From Gammaproteobacteria bacterium (GTDB taxonomy: Bacteria; Pseudomonadota; Gammaproteobacteria; Cardiobacteriales; Wohlfahrtiimonadaceae): a DNA stretch of 20,183 nt. How positions within the stretch are numbered: the first letter of the stretch is position 1; every line of letters starts with the position of its first letter. The stretch spans positions 1 to 20,183 of the forward strand of contig BHEQ01000011.1 of NCBI GenBank assembly GCA_003864535.1. The letters run 5' to 3'. Below the pieces are notes generated by a model that did no database searches, was not told where the DNA came from, and was given only the letters and a program-made list of their open reading frames with translations. The position numbers and the translations under genes were made by a program. Below are positions 13,891 to 20,183 of the stretch, one piece after another.

Positions 13891-14790
13891 TTAATTACAT
13901 TTTTTAAGAGTGATACTCCATTGCGCTCCTGAGGCTATTTTATTTTTTTCAGCAAAATTTTCCATATTTAGCGCAATGGAAACATTTAATAAGCTATTTA
14001 AATAAATCATAGGCTCACCTTCTTTAACATCACCAAAACTGCTGACATAAGGTGCTTTGCCATCATACTTAAGCTCGTCATTGTGTTTGATTTGGACACA
14101 TAATGTATCGCCATTAACAACCCCTGATTTTATGAGTAATTCATCCGAAATATTACTCCAAACATTGCCATATTGAATATCTAAGGTAGGAATATTTCCA
14201 TTAAGCTCATCTTTATTTAAGCTTGCTTTTTGATAAGAGATACTTTCAACTTTTGGGTCTAATAGCTGTCCTACATCTTCAAATTTAATCGCACCACTTG
14301 CTAAACGTGCCCCTGTATAGGCATAAACATCACGTCCATGAAAAGTATATGATTTTTCAGAGCCTTCAAGGCGATTAGTTTTTTCATTGATTTGGCGAAT
14401 GCTTTCAATACCAAGGGTCTCAGCAACTAAGGTTAATGAGCCATTATCTGGGCTTACAAAATATTGACCATTTTTTGTCTTCAGCACAACTGAGAGGCGT
14501 TTAGTCCCAACTCCTGGATCAACCACGCTTACAAAAACTGTTCCAGGCGGCCAGTACTGGGCAGTTTGATGCAAACGGTAAGCTGCTTCCCAAATATCAT
14601 ACGGTGTAATTTCATGAGTTAAATCAAATATTTTAAGATTATTATCCACTCCAAAAGCAACACCTTTCATAGCAGATACTGCGCCATCTTTTAAGCTAAA
14701 ATCTGTTTGTAAAACCAAGGCATTATCTGCCAATGCACTTGAGAATAATAAAGCCATACTCAAACTAGCACTAAGTAATATTTTTTTCAT
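13891..14790 (-). CDS. SAM hydrolase / SAM-dependent halogenase family protein with signal peptide
   Basis: DUF62 enzymes split S-adenosylmethionine with water (to adenosine and methionine) or, in rare members, with chloride or fluoride. The 299-aa chain keeps the Asp-Arg-His triad of the hydrolases: Asp91 and Arg98 in DPGVGTKR with exact seven-residue spacing, and His151 in FHGRDV. It also has QTDF at 28-31, the SPDNG loop at 113-117 and a C-terminal barrel with QYGNVWSNIS. Unusually it begins with a classic Sec signal peptide (MKKILLSASLSMALLFSSALA, cleavage predicted before Asp22), so it should act in the periplasm, where SAM is not expected. The start at 14790 is chosen over 14802 because GGAG at 14797-14800 has six-base spacing. 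The C-terminus contains a lone Cys. It has its own terminator. Substrate is inferred, not shown. Confidence 0.88.
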   Translation of the reverse strand: MKKILLSASLSMALLFSSALADNALVLQTDFSLKDGAVSAMKGVAFGVDNNLKIFDLTHEITPYDIWEAAYRLHQTAQYWPPGTVFVSVVDPGVGTKRLSVVLKTKNGQYFVSPDNGSLTLVAETLGIESIRQINEKTNRLEGSEKSYTFHGRDVYAYTGARLASGAIKFEDVGQLLDPKVESISYQKASLNKDELNGNIPTLDIQYGNVWSNISDELLIKSGVVNGDTLCVQIKHNDELKYDGKAPYVSSFGDVKEGEPMIYLNSLLNVSIALNMENFAEKNKIASGAQWSITLKKCN

Positions 14791-14879
14791 GATTTGCTCC
14801 ATTGATATTAAATTGATGTTGATAAGTTTGGCAAGAATAGCACATCTTAATCTTAATGATAGATTTGGTGGCTTTTAAG

Positions 14880-16220
14880 TTAAATATCCACATTTAAACG
14901 CTTAGCCTGCCATTTTTTACTCTTCCAACGATACGCATTAGCCGCGCCGCGCAAGCTCTCATCACACACAAAACCAATCCAAACTCCTAATAATCCCATT
15001 TCACATTTTATCCCCAAGAACCACGCGATAGGTACGCAAACACCCCACATAAAAATTATGGCAGTAATCAGTGGGAAACGTGCATCACCTGATGCTCTTA
15101 GTGCATTTACCATCACAATATTAATGGAACGTATCGGCTCTAAGATTAGTGCCAAAGTAAATAAAGGCAATGCCATTTTTATAATATCGACATTATCTGT
15201 AAAACTATTCATCAATATATTTGAGAGAAAATAGAAAATAAAGACCACAACAACAGTTACTATAATTGCAAATTTTAAACTAGAGATGCCACGATTATAG
15301 GCATCTTCAAAGCGTTTAGCTCCAACTAAATGCCCAACTAGAATTTCATTGCCGATACTAATTGAAATTCCAAAAAGCATCATCAGCAAAGAGATTTGAA
15401 AATAAATCGCCTGAGTTGCTAAAGCGGTTTCGCCCATAAGCCCAATAAAAGAAATTAAGACAATAAAATGCCCGATCCACGCTAGATTCTCACCTGCTGC
15501 AGGCAAACCAATATGCAAAATTTTACTTAAGATAGAGCGTTCCCATTTAAATAATTGCGGTATTTTTAATTTAATCTTTAAGCCGCGCATTAATAAATAA
15601 CTCAGCAAAATAACGCCGATAACGCGCCCAAATACGGTTGACCATGCAACGCCCACTAAGCCATATTTAGGTAATCCAAACAGTCCGTATAAGACAATAG
15701 TATTGATGATAATTGTCAGCATATTTACAATTAAAGTAACATACATTGCCGTTTTTACTTTTCCATAAACGCGTAAAACTGCCGCTAAAATAAGTGATGT
15801 TGCCTCAGGAATCAAACAAATACCTAATATATGTAGATAATTAAAACCATCTTCAAGTAAATGCTCAGGAGTATTCATGGACTTTAATAAAATATTGCCT
15901 CCAAAAAAAAGTAATATAGCCAGACTAATTCCAAGTAACATATTAAAACCTATGGATATATGAATAGCTTTATTGGCAATAGTTGTATTTCTTGCACCTA
16001 GATATTGGGCGATAACCACGCTACAGCCAACGCTTATAAAGCTAAATAAGGTAATACATAAATCAAAGATGTGATTGCCCGCAACCATCGCTGCAACTAA
16101 AGAGCTGGAAACATGGCTGACCATATAAGTATTAATTAATAAGGTTAGAAAGTGCAAAAAAACATCGATAAAAATAGGCCAGCTGATTGAAAATAATGAA
16201 GTGTCGGCAACACGAGACAT
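14880..16220 (-). CDS. MATE family efflux transporter
   Basis: MATE proteins export drugs and metabolites in exchange for Na+ or H+ across the inner membrane. The 446-aa product has about twelve hydrophobic segments in two related halves: the first begins SISWPIFIDVFLHFLTLLINTYMVSHV and contains GCSVVIAQYLGARN near 62-75, the second contains AAGENLAWIGHFIVLISFIG near 240-259 and IGNEILVGHLVGAKR near 286-300. The C-terminal tail is basic. The length is usual (440-460 aa). It diverges from argC across 141 bp and precedes the SAM-hydrolase-like gene by about 90 bp on the same strand; cotranscription is possible. Substrate cannot be predicted. AAGAG precedes the ATG. Confidence 0.93.
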   Translation of the reverse strand: MSRVADTSLFSISWPIFIDVFLHFLTLLINTYMVSHVSSSLVAAMVAGNHIFDLCITLFSFISVGCSVVIAQYLGARNTTIANKAIHISIGFNMLLGISLAILLFFGGNILLKSMNTPEHLLEDGFNYLHILGICLIPEATSLILAAVLRVYGKVKTAMYVTLIVNMLTIIINTIVLYGLFGLPKYGLVGVAWSTVFGRVIGVILLSYLLMRGLKIKLKIPQLFKWERSILSKILHIGLPAAGENLAWIGHFIVLISFIGLMGETALATQAIYFQISLLMMLFGISISIGNEILVGHLVGAKRFEDAYNRGISSLKFAIIVTVVVVFIFYFLSNILMNSFTDNVDIIKMALPLFTLALILEPIRSINIVMVNALRASGDARFPLITAIIFMWGVCVPIAWFLGIKCEMGLLGVWIGFVCDESLRGAANAYRWKSKKWQAKRLNVDI

Positions 16221-16361
16221 AATAAATACTCTTGATAAAATAGCGCTGCTATTCTAGTTGATTTTTAGGCTCAAGATCAATATAGTAACGCCTTTTATCC
16301 TCATTAAAATCAAAATTTGAGAAAATTAAAATTCAAGCAATAATAGCTTAAGGAAATAATT

Positions 16362-17390
16362 ATGCTAAAAGTAGGAATTGTCGGCGCAACTGGTTATACG
16401 GGGGTTGAATTAGTCCGCTTATTAAAAACGCATCAGCATGTTAAACTTCACGCTATGAGTTCGCGCTCAGAAACTGGTACTTTAGTTAGTGATTATTTTA
16501 GGAACTTAGAAGGGCATTGTGACTTAAAATTCACCGCACTCGATAGTTTAGATCTTCAAGAATGTGATATTATTTTCTTTGCAACCCCGCATGGTGTAGC
16601 AATGGATCGCGCTCCTGCATTACTTGCTTTGGGCAAAAAAATAATCGATTTATCTGCTGATTTTCGTATTCAAGATGTACAGCTTTTTAAAAAATGGTAT
16701 GGTATAGAACATAGCTGTCCTGATCTTTTAAAAACCGCAGTATATGGTTTACCTGAGCATAATAGAGCTCGAATTAAAAATGCAAGTTTGATCGCAAATC
16801 CTGGTTGTTATCCAACTATTATAGGTTTGGGACTTACGCCTTTTTTAAAAGCGAATGTTATTGATCCTAAAAGTTTAATCGCTGATTGTAAATCTGGAGT
16901 ATCTGGAGCTGGACGCAAAGCTGAGCTTGGAATGATTTATTGTGAAGTGGCGGATAGTTTTAAAGCATATGGCGTTAAAGGGCATCGCCATCATCCTGAA
17001 GTTACTCAAGAATTACAAAAAATTAACGCTGATTCTAAGCTAACTTTTATGCCTCATTTAGTCCCAATGAATCGCGGGATGTTTGCCACACTTTATGCAA
17101 AACTTAATCAAGATATTTCATTAGAGAAGCTTCAACAAATTTTAGTAAATACCTATCAAAATGAGCCATTTATTAAAATCTTACCGCCTAATTCTCAGCC
17201 TGAAACACGCTTTGTCCGCGGTTCTAATCAAATTCAATATTCAATTAATATTCATTCAGATCAATTGGTTATTTTAGGAGCGCAAGATAATTTAGTCAAA
17301 GGTGCCGCAGGTCAAGCTATTCAAAATATGAATATTATGTGTGATTTTCCTGAAAATGCAGGGCTAGAATTAATTGGAATAATCCCATAA
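16362..17390 (+). CDS. argC: N-acetyl-gamma-glutamyl-phosphate reductase
   Basis: ArgC reduces N-acetylglutamyl phosphate to the semialdehyde, the third step of arginine synthesis. The 342-aa product starts with the NADP-binding VGIVGATGYTGVELVRLL, has FFATPHGVAM near 83-92, the catalytic Cys149 in NPGCYPT, CKSGVSGAGRKAELG near 184-198, and His208 in GHRHHPEV. The long form (about 340 aa) is the common bacterial type. AAGGAA lies seven bases before the ATG. No other arg gene is adjacent, so the pathway is scattered. A loose AT-rich dyad (TTGAG...TTCAA) lies just upstream, but it does not fit an ArgR box well. Confidence 0.97.
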   Translation: MLKVGIVGATGYTGVELVRLLKTHQHVKLHAMSSRSETGTLVSDYFRNLEGHCDLKFTALDSLDLQECDIIFFATPHGVAMDRAPALLALGKKIIDLSADFRIQDVQLFKKWYGIEHSCPDLLKTAVYGLPEHNRARIKNASLIANPGCYPTIIGLGLTPFLKANVIDPKSLIADCKSGVSGAGRKAELGMIYCEVADSFKAYGVKGHRHHPEVTQELQKINADSKLTFMPHLVPMNRGMFATLYAKLNQDISLEKLQQILVNTYQNEPFIKILPPNSQPETRFVRGSNQIQYSINIHSDQLVILGAQDNLVKGAAGQAIQNMNIMCDFPENAGLELIGIIP

Positions 17391-17403
17391 AGGGTATATC
17401 TAA

Positions 17404-17468
17404 AAGGGCATATCTATTTGTGCTTTTGCAGCTGATGCGATTTTAATAATAGCGCAAATCTTGAAAAA
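17404..17468. repeat. Dispersed intergenic element, copy A (short form)
   Basis: Read on the minus strand, this 65-bp stretch has the ordered blocks TTTTTCAAG, TTGCG, TATTAAAA-ATCGC, GCAAAAGC, CAAATAGAT and TGCCCTT that also make up 928-1031, but lacks about 35 bp of the central inverted repeat found there. It keeps a small GCG...CGC hairpin. Both copies place the TGCCCTT end at a gene's stop codon (14 bp after argC here). A mobile or amplified element is inferred from the two copies. Confidence 0.6.
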
Positions 17469-17540
17469 TATAAAAGATATAAAATTTTTGATATCAACCA
17501 AATTAGTAGTTTTTTAATAACTTAAGAAAAGTATATATAT

Positions 17541-18242
17541 ATGAAAATGCAGCGTCTCGATCAATTTATTGCCCATGCAAGCGGTCTTACTCGGGTTTTG
17601 GCTAAAAGCGCAATCCGCCATAAAAAGGTAAGCGTTAATGGTGAAATCATAAAAAATGCAGCTTTAAAAGTAAGTGGACAAGATAAAATAACCTTAGAAG
17701 GCACATTATTAAATGCCCCAAGCACGCATTATTTTGCACTAAATAAGCCAACTGGATATGTTTGTAGCCACGAGGATGATGGGCATTTATCCGTATTTCG
17801 TTTAATTGATCTACCTAATCCCTACCAATTACATATAGCTGGGCGTTTAGATCAAGATACAACTGGATTGGTTATTCTTACTGAAGATGGAGCTTGGTCA
17901 CATAAGTTAGCCCATTCTAAAAGGCAGTGCCATAAACAATATCAAGTTGATTTATTAAATCCTATAGATGCAGCTCAAATTTTATCCTTAGAAACTGGAG
18001 TGCAATTACATGGAGAGGCGCAGCTTACTGAGCCTGCAATTGTGGTTGTTATTAACCCAAACCAAATATTATTAACTATTTATGAGGGTAAATATCATCA
18101 AGTTAAGCGGATGCTTGCAAGTGTTGGCAATAAAGTAGTTGAGCTTAAACGCTTGTCAATTGGCTCTATTTTATTAGGTGATCTACCTTTAGGTGAATAT
18201 CGCGCATTAAGTGCAGATGAGCTGGCACGCTGCAATGAATGA
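17541..18242 (+). CDS. rsuA: 16S rRNA pseudouridine(516) synthase
   Basis: RsuA converts U516 of 16S rRNA to pseudouridine. The 233-aa protein matches E. coli RsuA (231 aa) end to end: an S4 RNA-binding domain at about 3-50 (RLDQFIAHASGLTRVLAKSAI), ALNKPTGYVCS, the catalytic GRLDQDTTGLVILTEDG with Asp104, CHKQYQVDL, and EGKYHQVKRMLASVGNKVVELKR. RluB, RluE and RluF differ in length and flanks. The start may be the ATG at 17541 or 17547; neither has a strong Shine-Dalgarno (AAGAAAAG is 10 or more bases away). Its last codons overlap the start of rsmC, so two small-subunit rRNA modification genes are translationally linked. Confidence 0.94.
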   Translation: MKMQRLDQFIAHASGLTRVLAKSAIRHKKVSVNGEIIKNAALKVSGQDKITLEGTLLNAPSTHYFALNKPTGYVCSHEDDGHLSVFRLIDLPNPYQLHIAGRLDQDTTGLVILTEDGAWSHKLAHSKRQCHKQYQVDLLNPIDAAQILSLETGVQLHGEAQLTEPAIVVVINPNQILLTIYEGKYHQVKRMLASVGNKVVELKRLSIGSILLGDLPLGEYRALSADELARCNE

Positions 18243-19530
18243 TCCAATTTATGCGAGTTTATTTAAATATGCCCAGCCATATAAAGTAGATTCTTTATTA
18301 ATTTTAACTGAGAATAATCCTGATATTCCAGATGTTTTTAAGCAAATATTGATCATAACAAACTCTTTTGATGTATTTTTGGAAAAAAAATCACAAGGAT
18401 TTAATATAGAGGTATCTGATTTTGATTTTTCAAAAATAGCAGATGCAAGCCTTAGCCAAATTATTTTGCGCGTGCCCAAATCCAAATCCATGTGTTTATA
18501 TATTCTTAATGAATGCGCACGGATTTTAAAAACAGAAGGACGCTTATTAATAGCTGGGGCAAATTCTGAAGGAATTGTAACTACATTTAAACACGCAAGC
18601 ACATGTATTGGCAGATTAGAAAAACATTCTTTAGAAGGGGCTGGCATTCGTTTTGGATGTATTTTAAAAACATCTACGCCCAATATTGAGAATAAACTTG
18701 ATGATAAAAATTATGCCGTATTACGCTTAATCTCACCAAAAATATTACACAAGTGTGCGGATAATTTTCCTTTATTAAAACTATATATTGATGATCTTAA
18801 GCTTTTTACAAAACCTGGATTATATGGTTTTGATAAAATTGACGCAGGCAGTGCCTTTTTAATGGAAACGATGGCTGCTTTAATTTTAAAAGAGTATAAA
18901 AAAGAAGATGAAAAAGAGAATGAAAAATGTATTAATAATGATAATAGATTGTTAGAATTAATATCTTATTGTTCAAACAATATAAAAGTATTAGATTTAG
19001 GCTGTGGCGATGGCTTTTTATCTTTAATCCTAATTAAAATTATCAAGCAATATCAGCAGAAAAACATCAAAACGACAGCATATAAAGCAGATCAAATAAC
19101 CGCTCTATCTTCGCCAGAACCATCTCCGATGGAACTATCTTCGATAGAGCTATCTCCGATAGATCTATCAGCAACAGATAGTAATGCTGCGGCAATTCTT
19201 GTATGCCAGCATAATTTTAGTGTAAATAAAATAAAAGCAAGAGTTTTTCAAGATGATTGCGGAAAATCATTATCTGCAAATAACTTTGATTTAATTTTAT
19301 GTAATCCACCTTTTCATGAAGGATTTAAAACAAGCTTGGAATTATCAATCAAATTTATTAATCAAATTAAATGCTTATTAAATAAAGATAAATCCGTAAA
19401 TGCCCAAGCTTGGATTGTTGTAAATAAATTTTTAAAATTTGAACAACTTGCGCAAGATATTGGGCTTGATACTAAAATAATTACCCAAAATGACAAATTC
19501 AAAGTGTTAGTGCTAATAAAAAAACACTAA
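18235..19530 (+). CDS. rsmC: 16S rRNA (guanine-1207-N2)-methyltransferase RsmC, enlarged
   Basis: RsmC methylates G1207 of 16S rRNA in the 30S subunit using SAM. The 431-aa chain has the degenerate N-terminal methyltransferase-like half (GRLLIAGANSEGI, CARILK), then KPGLYGFDKIDAGSAFLMETM, motif I VLDLGCGDGF at 252-261, and the catalytic NPPFHEG at 357-363, and ends with NKFLKFEQLAQDIG and FKVLVLIKK. E. coli RsmC is 343 aa; the surplus comes from a charged linker before motif I and a 25-residue repeat (291-315) between motif I and NPPF. I chose the ATG at 18235, which overlaps the rsuA stop (ATGAATGA), because it gives the family's usual N-terminus. A GTG at 18211 or ATG at 18217 would add 6-8 residues. 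A terminator-like hairpin follows the stop codon. Confidence 0.9.
   Translation: MNDPIYASLFKYAQPYKVDSLLILTENNPDIPDVFKQILIITNSFDVFLEKKSQGFNIEVSDFDFSKIADASLSQIILRVPKSKSMCLYILNECARILKTEGRLLIAGANSEGIVTTFKHASTCIGRLEKHSLEGAGIRFGCILKTSTPNIENKLDDKNYAVLRLISPKILHKCADNFPLLKLYIDDLKLFTKPGLYGFDKIDAGSAFLMETMAALILKEYKKEDEKENEKCINNDNRLLELISYCSNNIKVLDLGCGDGFLSLILIKIIKQYQQKNIKTTAYKADQITALSSPEPSPMELSSIELSPIDLSATDSNAAAILVCQHNFSVNKIKARVFQDDCGKSLSANNFDLILCNPPFHEGFKTSLELSIKFINQIKCLLNKDKSVNAQAWIVVNKFLKFEQLAQDIGLDTKIITQNDKFKVLVLIKKH
19105..19179 (+). repeat. 15-bp minisatellite inside rsmC
   Basis: Five tandem 15-bp units at 19105, 19120, 19135, 19150 and 19165 encode LSSPE, PSPME, LSSIE, LSPID and LSATD. Units 2-4 are each small hairpins: CCATC-TCC-GATGG, CTATC-TTC-GATAG and CTATC-TCC-GATAG. 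The array is in frame and every unit is a multiple of three, so copy-number change would lengthen or shorten the protein without frameshift. Confidence 0.9.
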
Positions 19531-19559
19531 AAATGCTGCTAAGTTTAGCTTAGCAGCAT
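19529..19559 (-). terminator. Terminator hairpin between rsmC and frdD
   Basis: ATGCTGCTAAG (19533-19543) and its perfect complement (19549-19559) form an 11-bp stem with a 5-nt loop. On the minus strand it is followed by TTTTT, so it should end the frd operon; on the plus strand the tail is ATATATT, giving weaker termination for rsmC. Confidence 0.8.
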
Positions 19560-19594
19560 ATATTAAGTTAAGATTTCAAAAGTCCCCGCCCAAG

Positions 19595-19613
19595 CTCCCC
19601 TTCGTATGGGGAG
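19595..19613. repeat. Second hairpin, REP-like, between rsmC and frdD
   Basis: CTCCCC (19595-19600) pairs with GGGGAG (19608-19613) across a TTCGTAT loop, next to CCCCGCCC at 19584-19590. The G+C-rich islands contrast with the AT-rich surroundings. On the minus strand a short TTTT follows about 15 bases later. Similar CTCCCCTT...GGGGAG hairpins occur as dispersed extragenic repeats in other genomes; only one copy is seen here. Confidence 0.4.
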
Positions 19614-19632
19614 AAGTTCAGTAAATAATTAA

Positions 19633-20016
19633 TTAAAATAATTTCCAGCCATATCCCATAGTGATTACAAAAGATATGATCGCGATAAGATAAAGCACCC
19701 AGCGCGTTTTCGTGCCAATATGGATTTGGCAATCATGTAAGCAATAATAAAAACGATGCACACAATGCCAAAGGATTAAAAATAAAATCCCGCCTAAACA
19801 CAGAAATATAAATTTATTACTTAACCATGGCGCAATGGCTGCATAAAAACCAGCAGGCGAGCCAATTAATCCAAAAGGAATGGCGATGCTAAGTAAGATA
19901 ATTAACGCAGGTAATGCTAACGCCGCTGCCATACCACCTGCACCAAATAAGCTCCAATACAATGGTTTCATAGTTTTTTTAGAAGGACTTTTAGTGTCTT
20001 GATTTAAGTTTGTCAT
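19633..20016 (-). CDS. frdD: Fumarate reductase membrane subunit D
   Basis: FrdD and FrdC anchor the quinol:fumarate reductase to the inner membrane for anaerobic respiration with fumarate. The 127-aa protein has three hydrophobic segments and the family core KPLYWSLFGAGGMAAALALPALIIL near 17-41, followed by LWHCVHRFYYCLHDCQIHI (His-rich quinol site region). It matches E. coli FrdD (119 aa) throughout, with a slightly longer N-terminus. The ATG at 20016 is preferred to 20022 because AAGGGA lies seven bases before it. It follows frdC by 11 bp in the order frdABCD seen in other species. Confidence 0.94.
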   Translation of the reverse strand: MTNLNQDTKSPSKKTMKPLYWSLFGAGGMAAALALPALIILLSIAIPFGLIGSPAGFYAAIAPWLSNKFIFLCLGGILFLILWHCVHRFYYCLHDCQIHIGTKTRWVLYLIAIISFVITMGYGWKLF

Positions 20017-20027
20017 GATCATATCCC

Positions 20028-20183
20028 TTAGCTTGCCGCTTTAACAATGATAGTTAAAATCATTGCAATAATGATAAATACAACCCAGTGACCAAGAATA
20101 ATCCATTTGCCTGGCACAAATCTATCCCCGTGTGGAATCCGAAATACTTTTGGAGTCACCCCAAACCATGTATAACTATGAAA
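20028..20183 (-). CDS. frdC: Fumarate reductase membrane subunit C, C-terminal end
   Basis: The last 51 codons of a gene running in from the right edge read HSYTWFGVTPKVFRIPHG, then VPGKWIILGHWVVFIIIAMILTIIV, ending KAAS. This matches the end of FrdC (E. coli HTKTWFELAPK and a final membrane helix). frdD follows 11 bp after its stop, so the two are one operon. The first part, with the remaining helices, is outside the window. Confidence 0.9.
   Translation of the reverse strand, partial: FHSYTWFGVTPKVFRIPHGDRFVPGKWIILGHWVVFIIIAMILTIIVKAAS

Noticed and set aside
13891..14790. Fluorinase or chlorinase assignment
   Set aside because: The Asp-Arg-His triad matches SAM hydrolases, and no halogenase-specific feature or halometabolite genes are nearby.
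16300..16361. Possible ArgR box before argC
   Set aside because: The TTGAG...TTCAA dyad has a wider spacing than the TGAAT-N4-ATTCA core and is expected by chance in such AT-rich DNA.
1..20183. CRISPR array, tRNA or rRNA genes
   Set aside because: No regularly spaced direct repeats of 24-40 bp and no cloverleaf or rRNA core were seen; the only tRNA-like structure is the acceptor/T-arm part of tmRNA.

Overview
The window is AT-rich chromosomal DNA, by eye in the mid-30s percent G+C, from a Gammaproteobacterium outside the enteric group. Evidence for this placement is the RsmC-type 16S rRNA methyltransferase, the E. coli-type four-subunit fumarate reductase (frdC/frdD), RsuA, a one-piece tmRNA with an ANDxNYxLAA-type tag, and the non-enteric gene order M50 protease - trpS - scpA. 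The outer-membrane lipoprotein trio (CsgG-like / DUF4810 / DUF799) is also common in Neisseria, Pasteurellaceae and Cardiobacteriales. I cannot name the genus.

Layout. (1) 1-3317, all minus: 5' part of rng (RNase G), an atypical SDR/NDUFA9-like protein, and hom (homoserine dehydrogenase) in a probable hom-epimerase operon. (2) 3318-3829: a 512-bp gene-free divergent control region with helically phased 11-bp repeats, a possible RNA-structured stretch and an operator-like palindrome, followed by acs (+). (3) 5878-8502: an accessory patch. A KfrA-like coiled-coil DNA-binding protein (-) diverges from a one-domain tyrosine recombinase (+) across a 265-bp AT-rich region holding three related operator-like sites. 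Next come a decayed IS630-type transposase fragment, a frameshifted gene tail and tag. (4) 8614-10362 (-): operon of three outer-membrane lipoproteins. (5) 10453-10880 (-): ssrA (tmRNA) with promoter and a perfect terminator. (6) 10924-13724 (-): M50 protease - trpS - scpA, with a tiny ORF where scpB would usually be. (7) 13891-16220 (-): an exported SAM-hydrolase-family protein and a MATE transporter. (8) 16362-19530 (+): argC, rsuA and rsmC; rsmC overlaps rsuA and carries an in-frame 15-bp minisatellite. (9) 19633-20183 (-): frdD and the end of frdC, converging on rsmC.

Most genes are housekeeping: amino-acid biosynthesis (hom, argC), acetate activation (acs), anaerobic respiration (frd), translation and rRNA maturation (trpS, ssrA, rsuA, rsmC, rng), chromosome organisation (scpA) and repair (tag). 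The best leads for new biology are the KfrA-like/recombinase pair with its operator cluster, the SAM hydrolase with a signal peptide, the hairpin-forming minisatellite inside the catalytic half of rsmC, and a dispersed intergenic element with two copies here (928-1031 and 17404-17468). No CRISPR array, tRNA or rRNA was seen.
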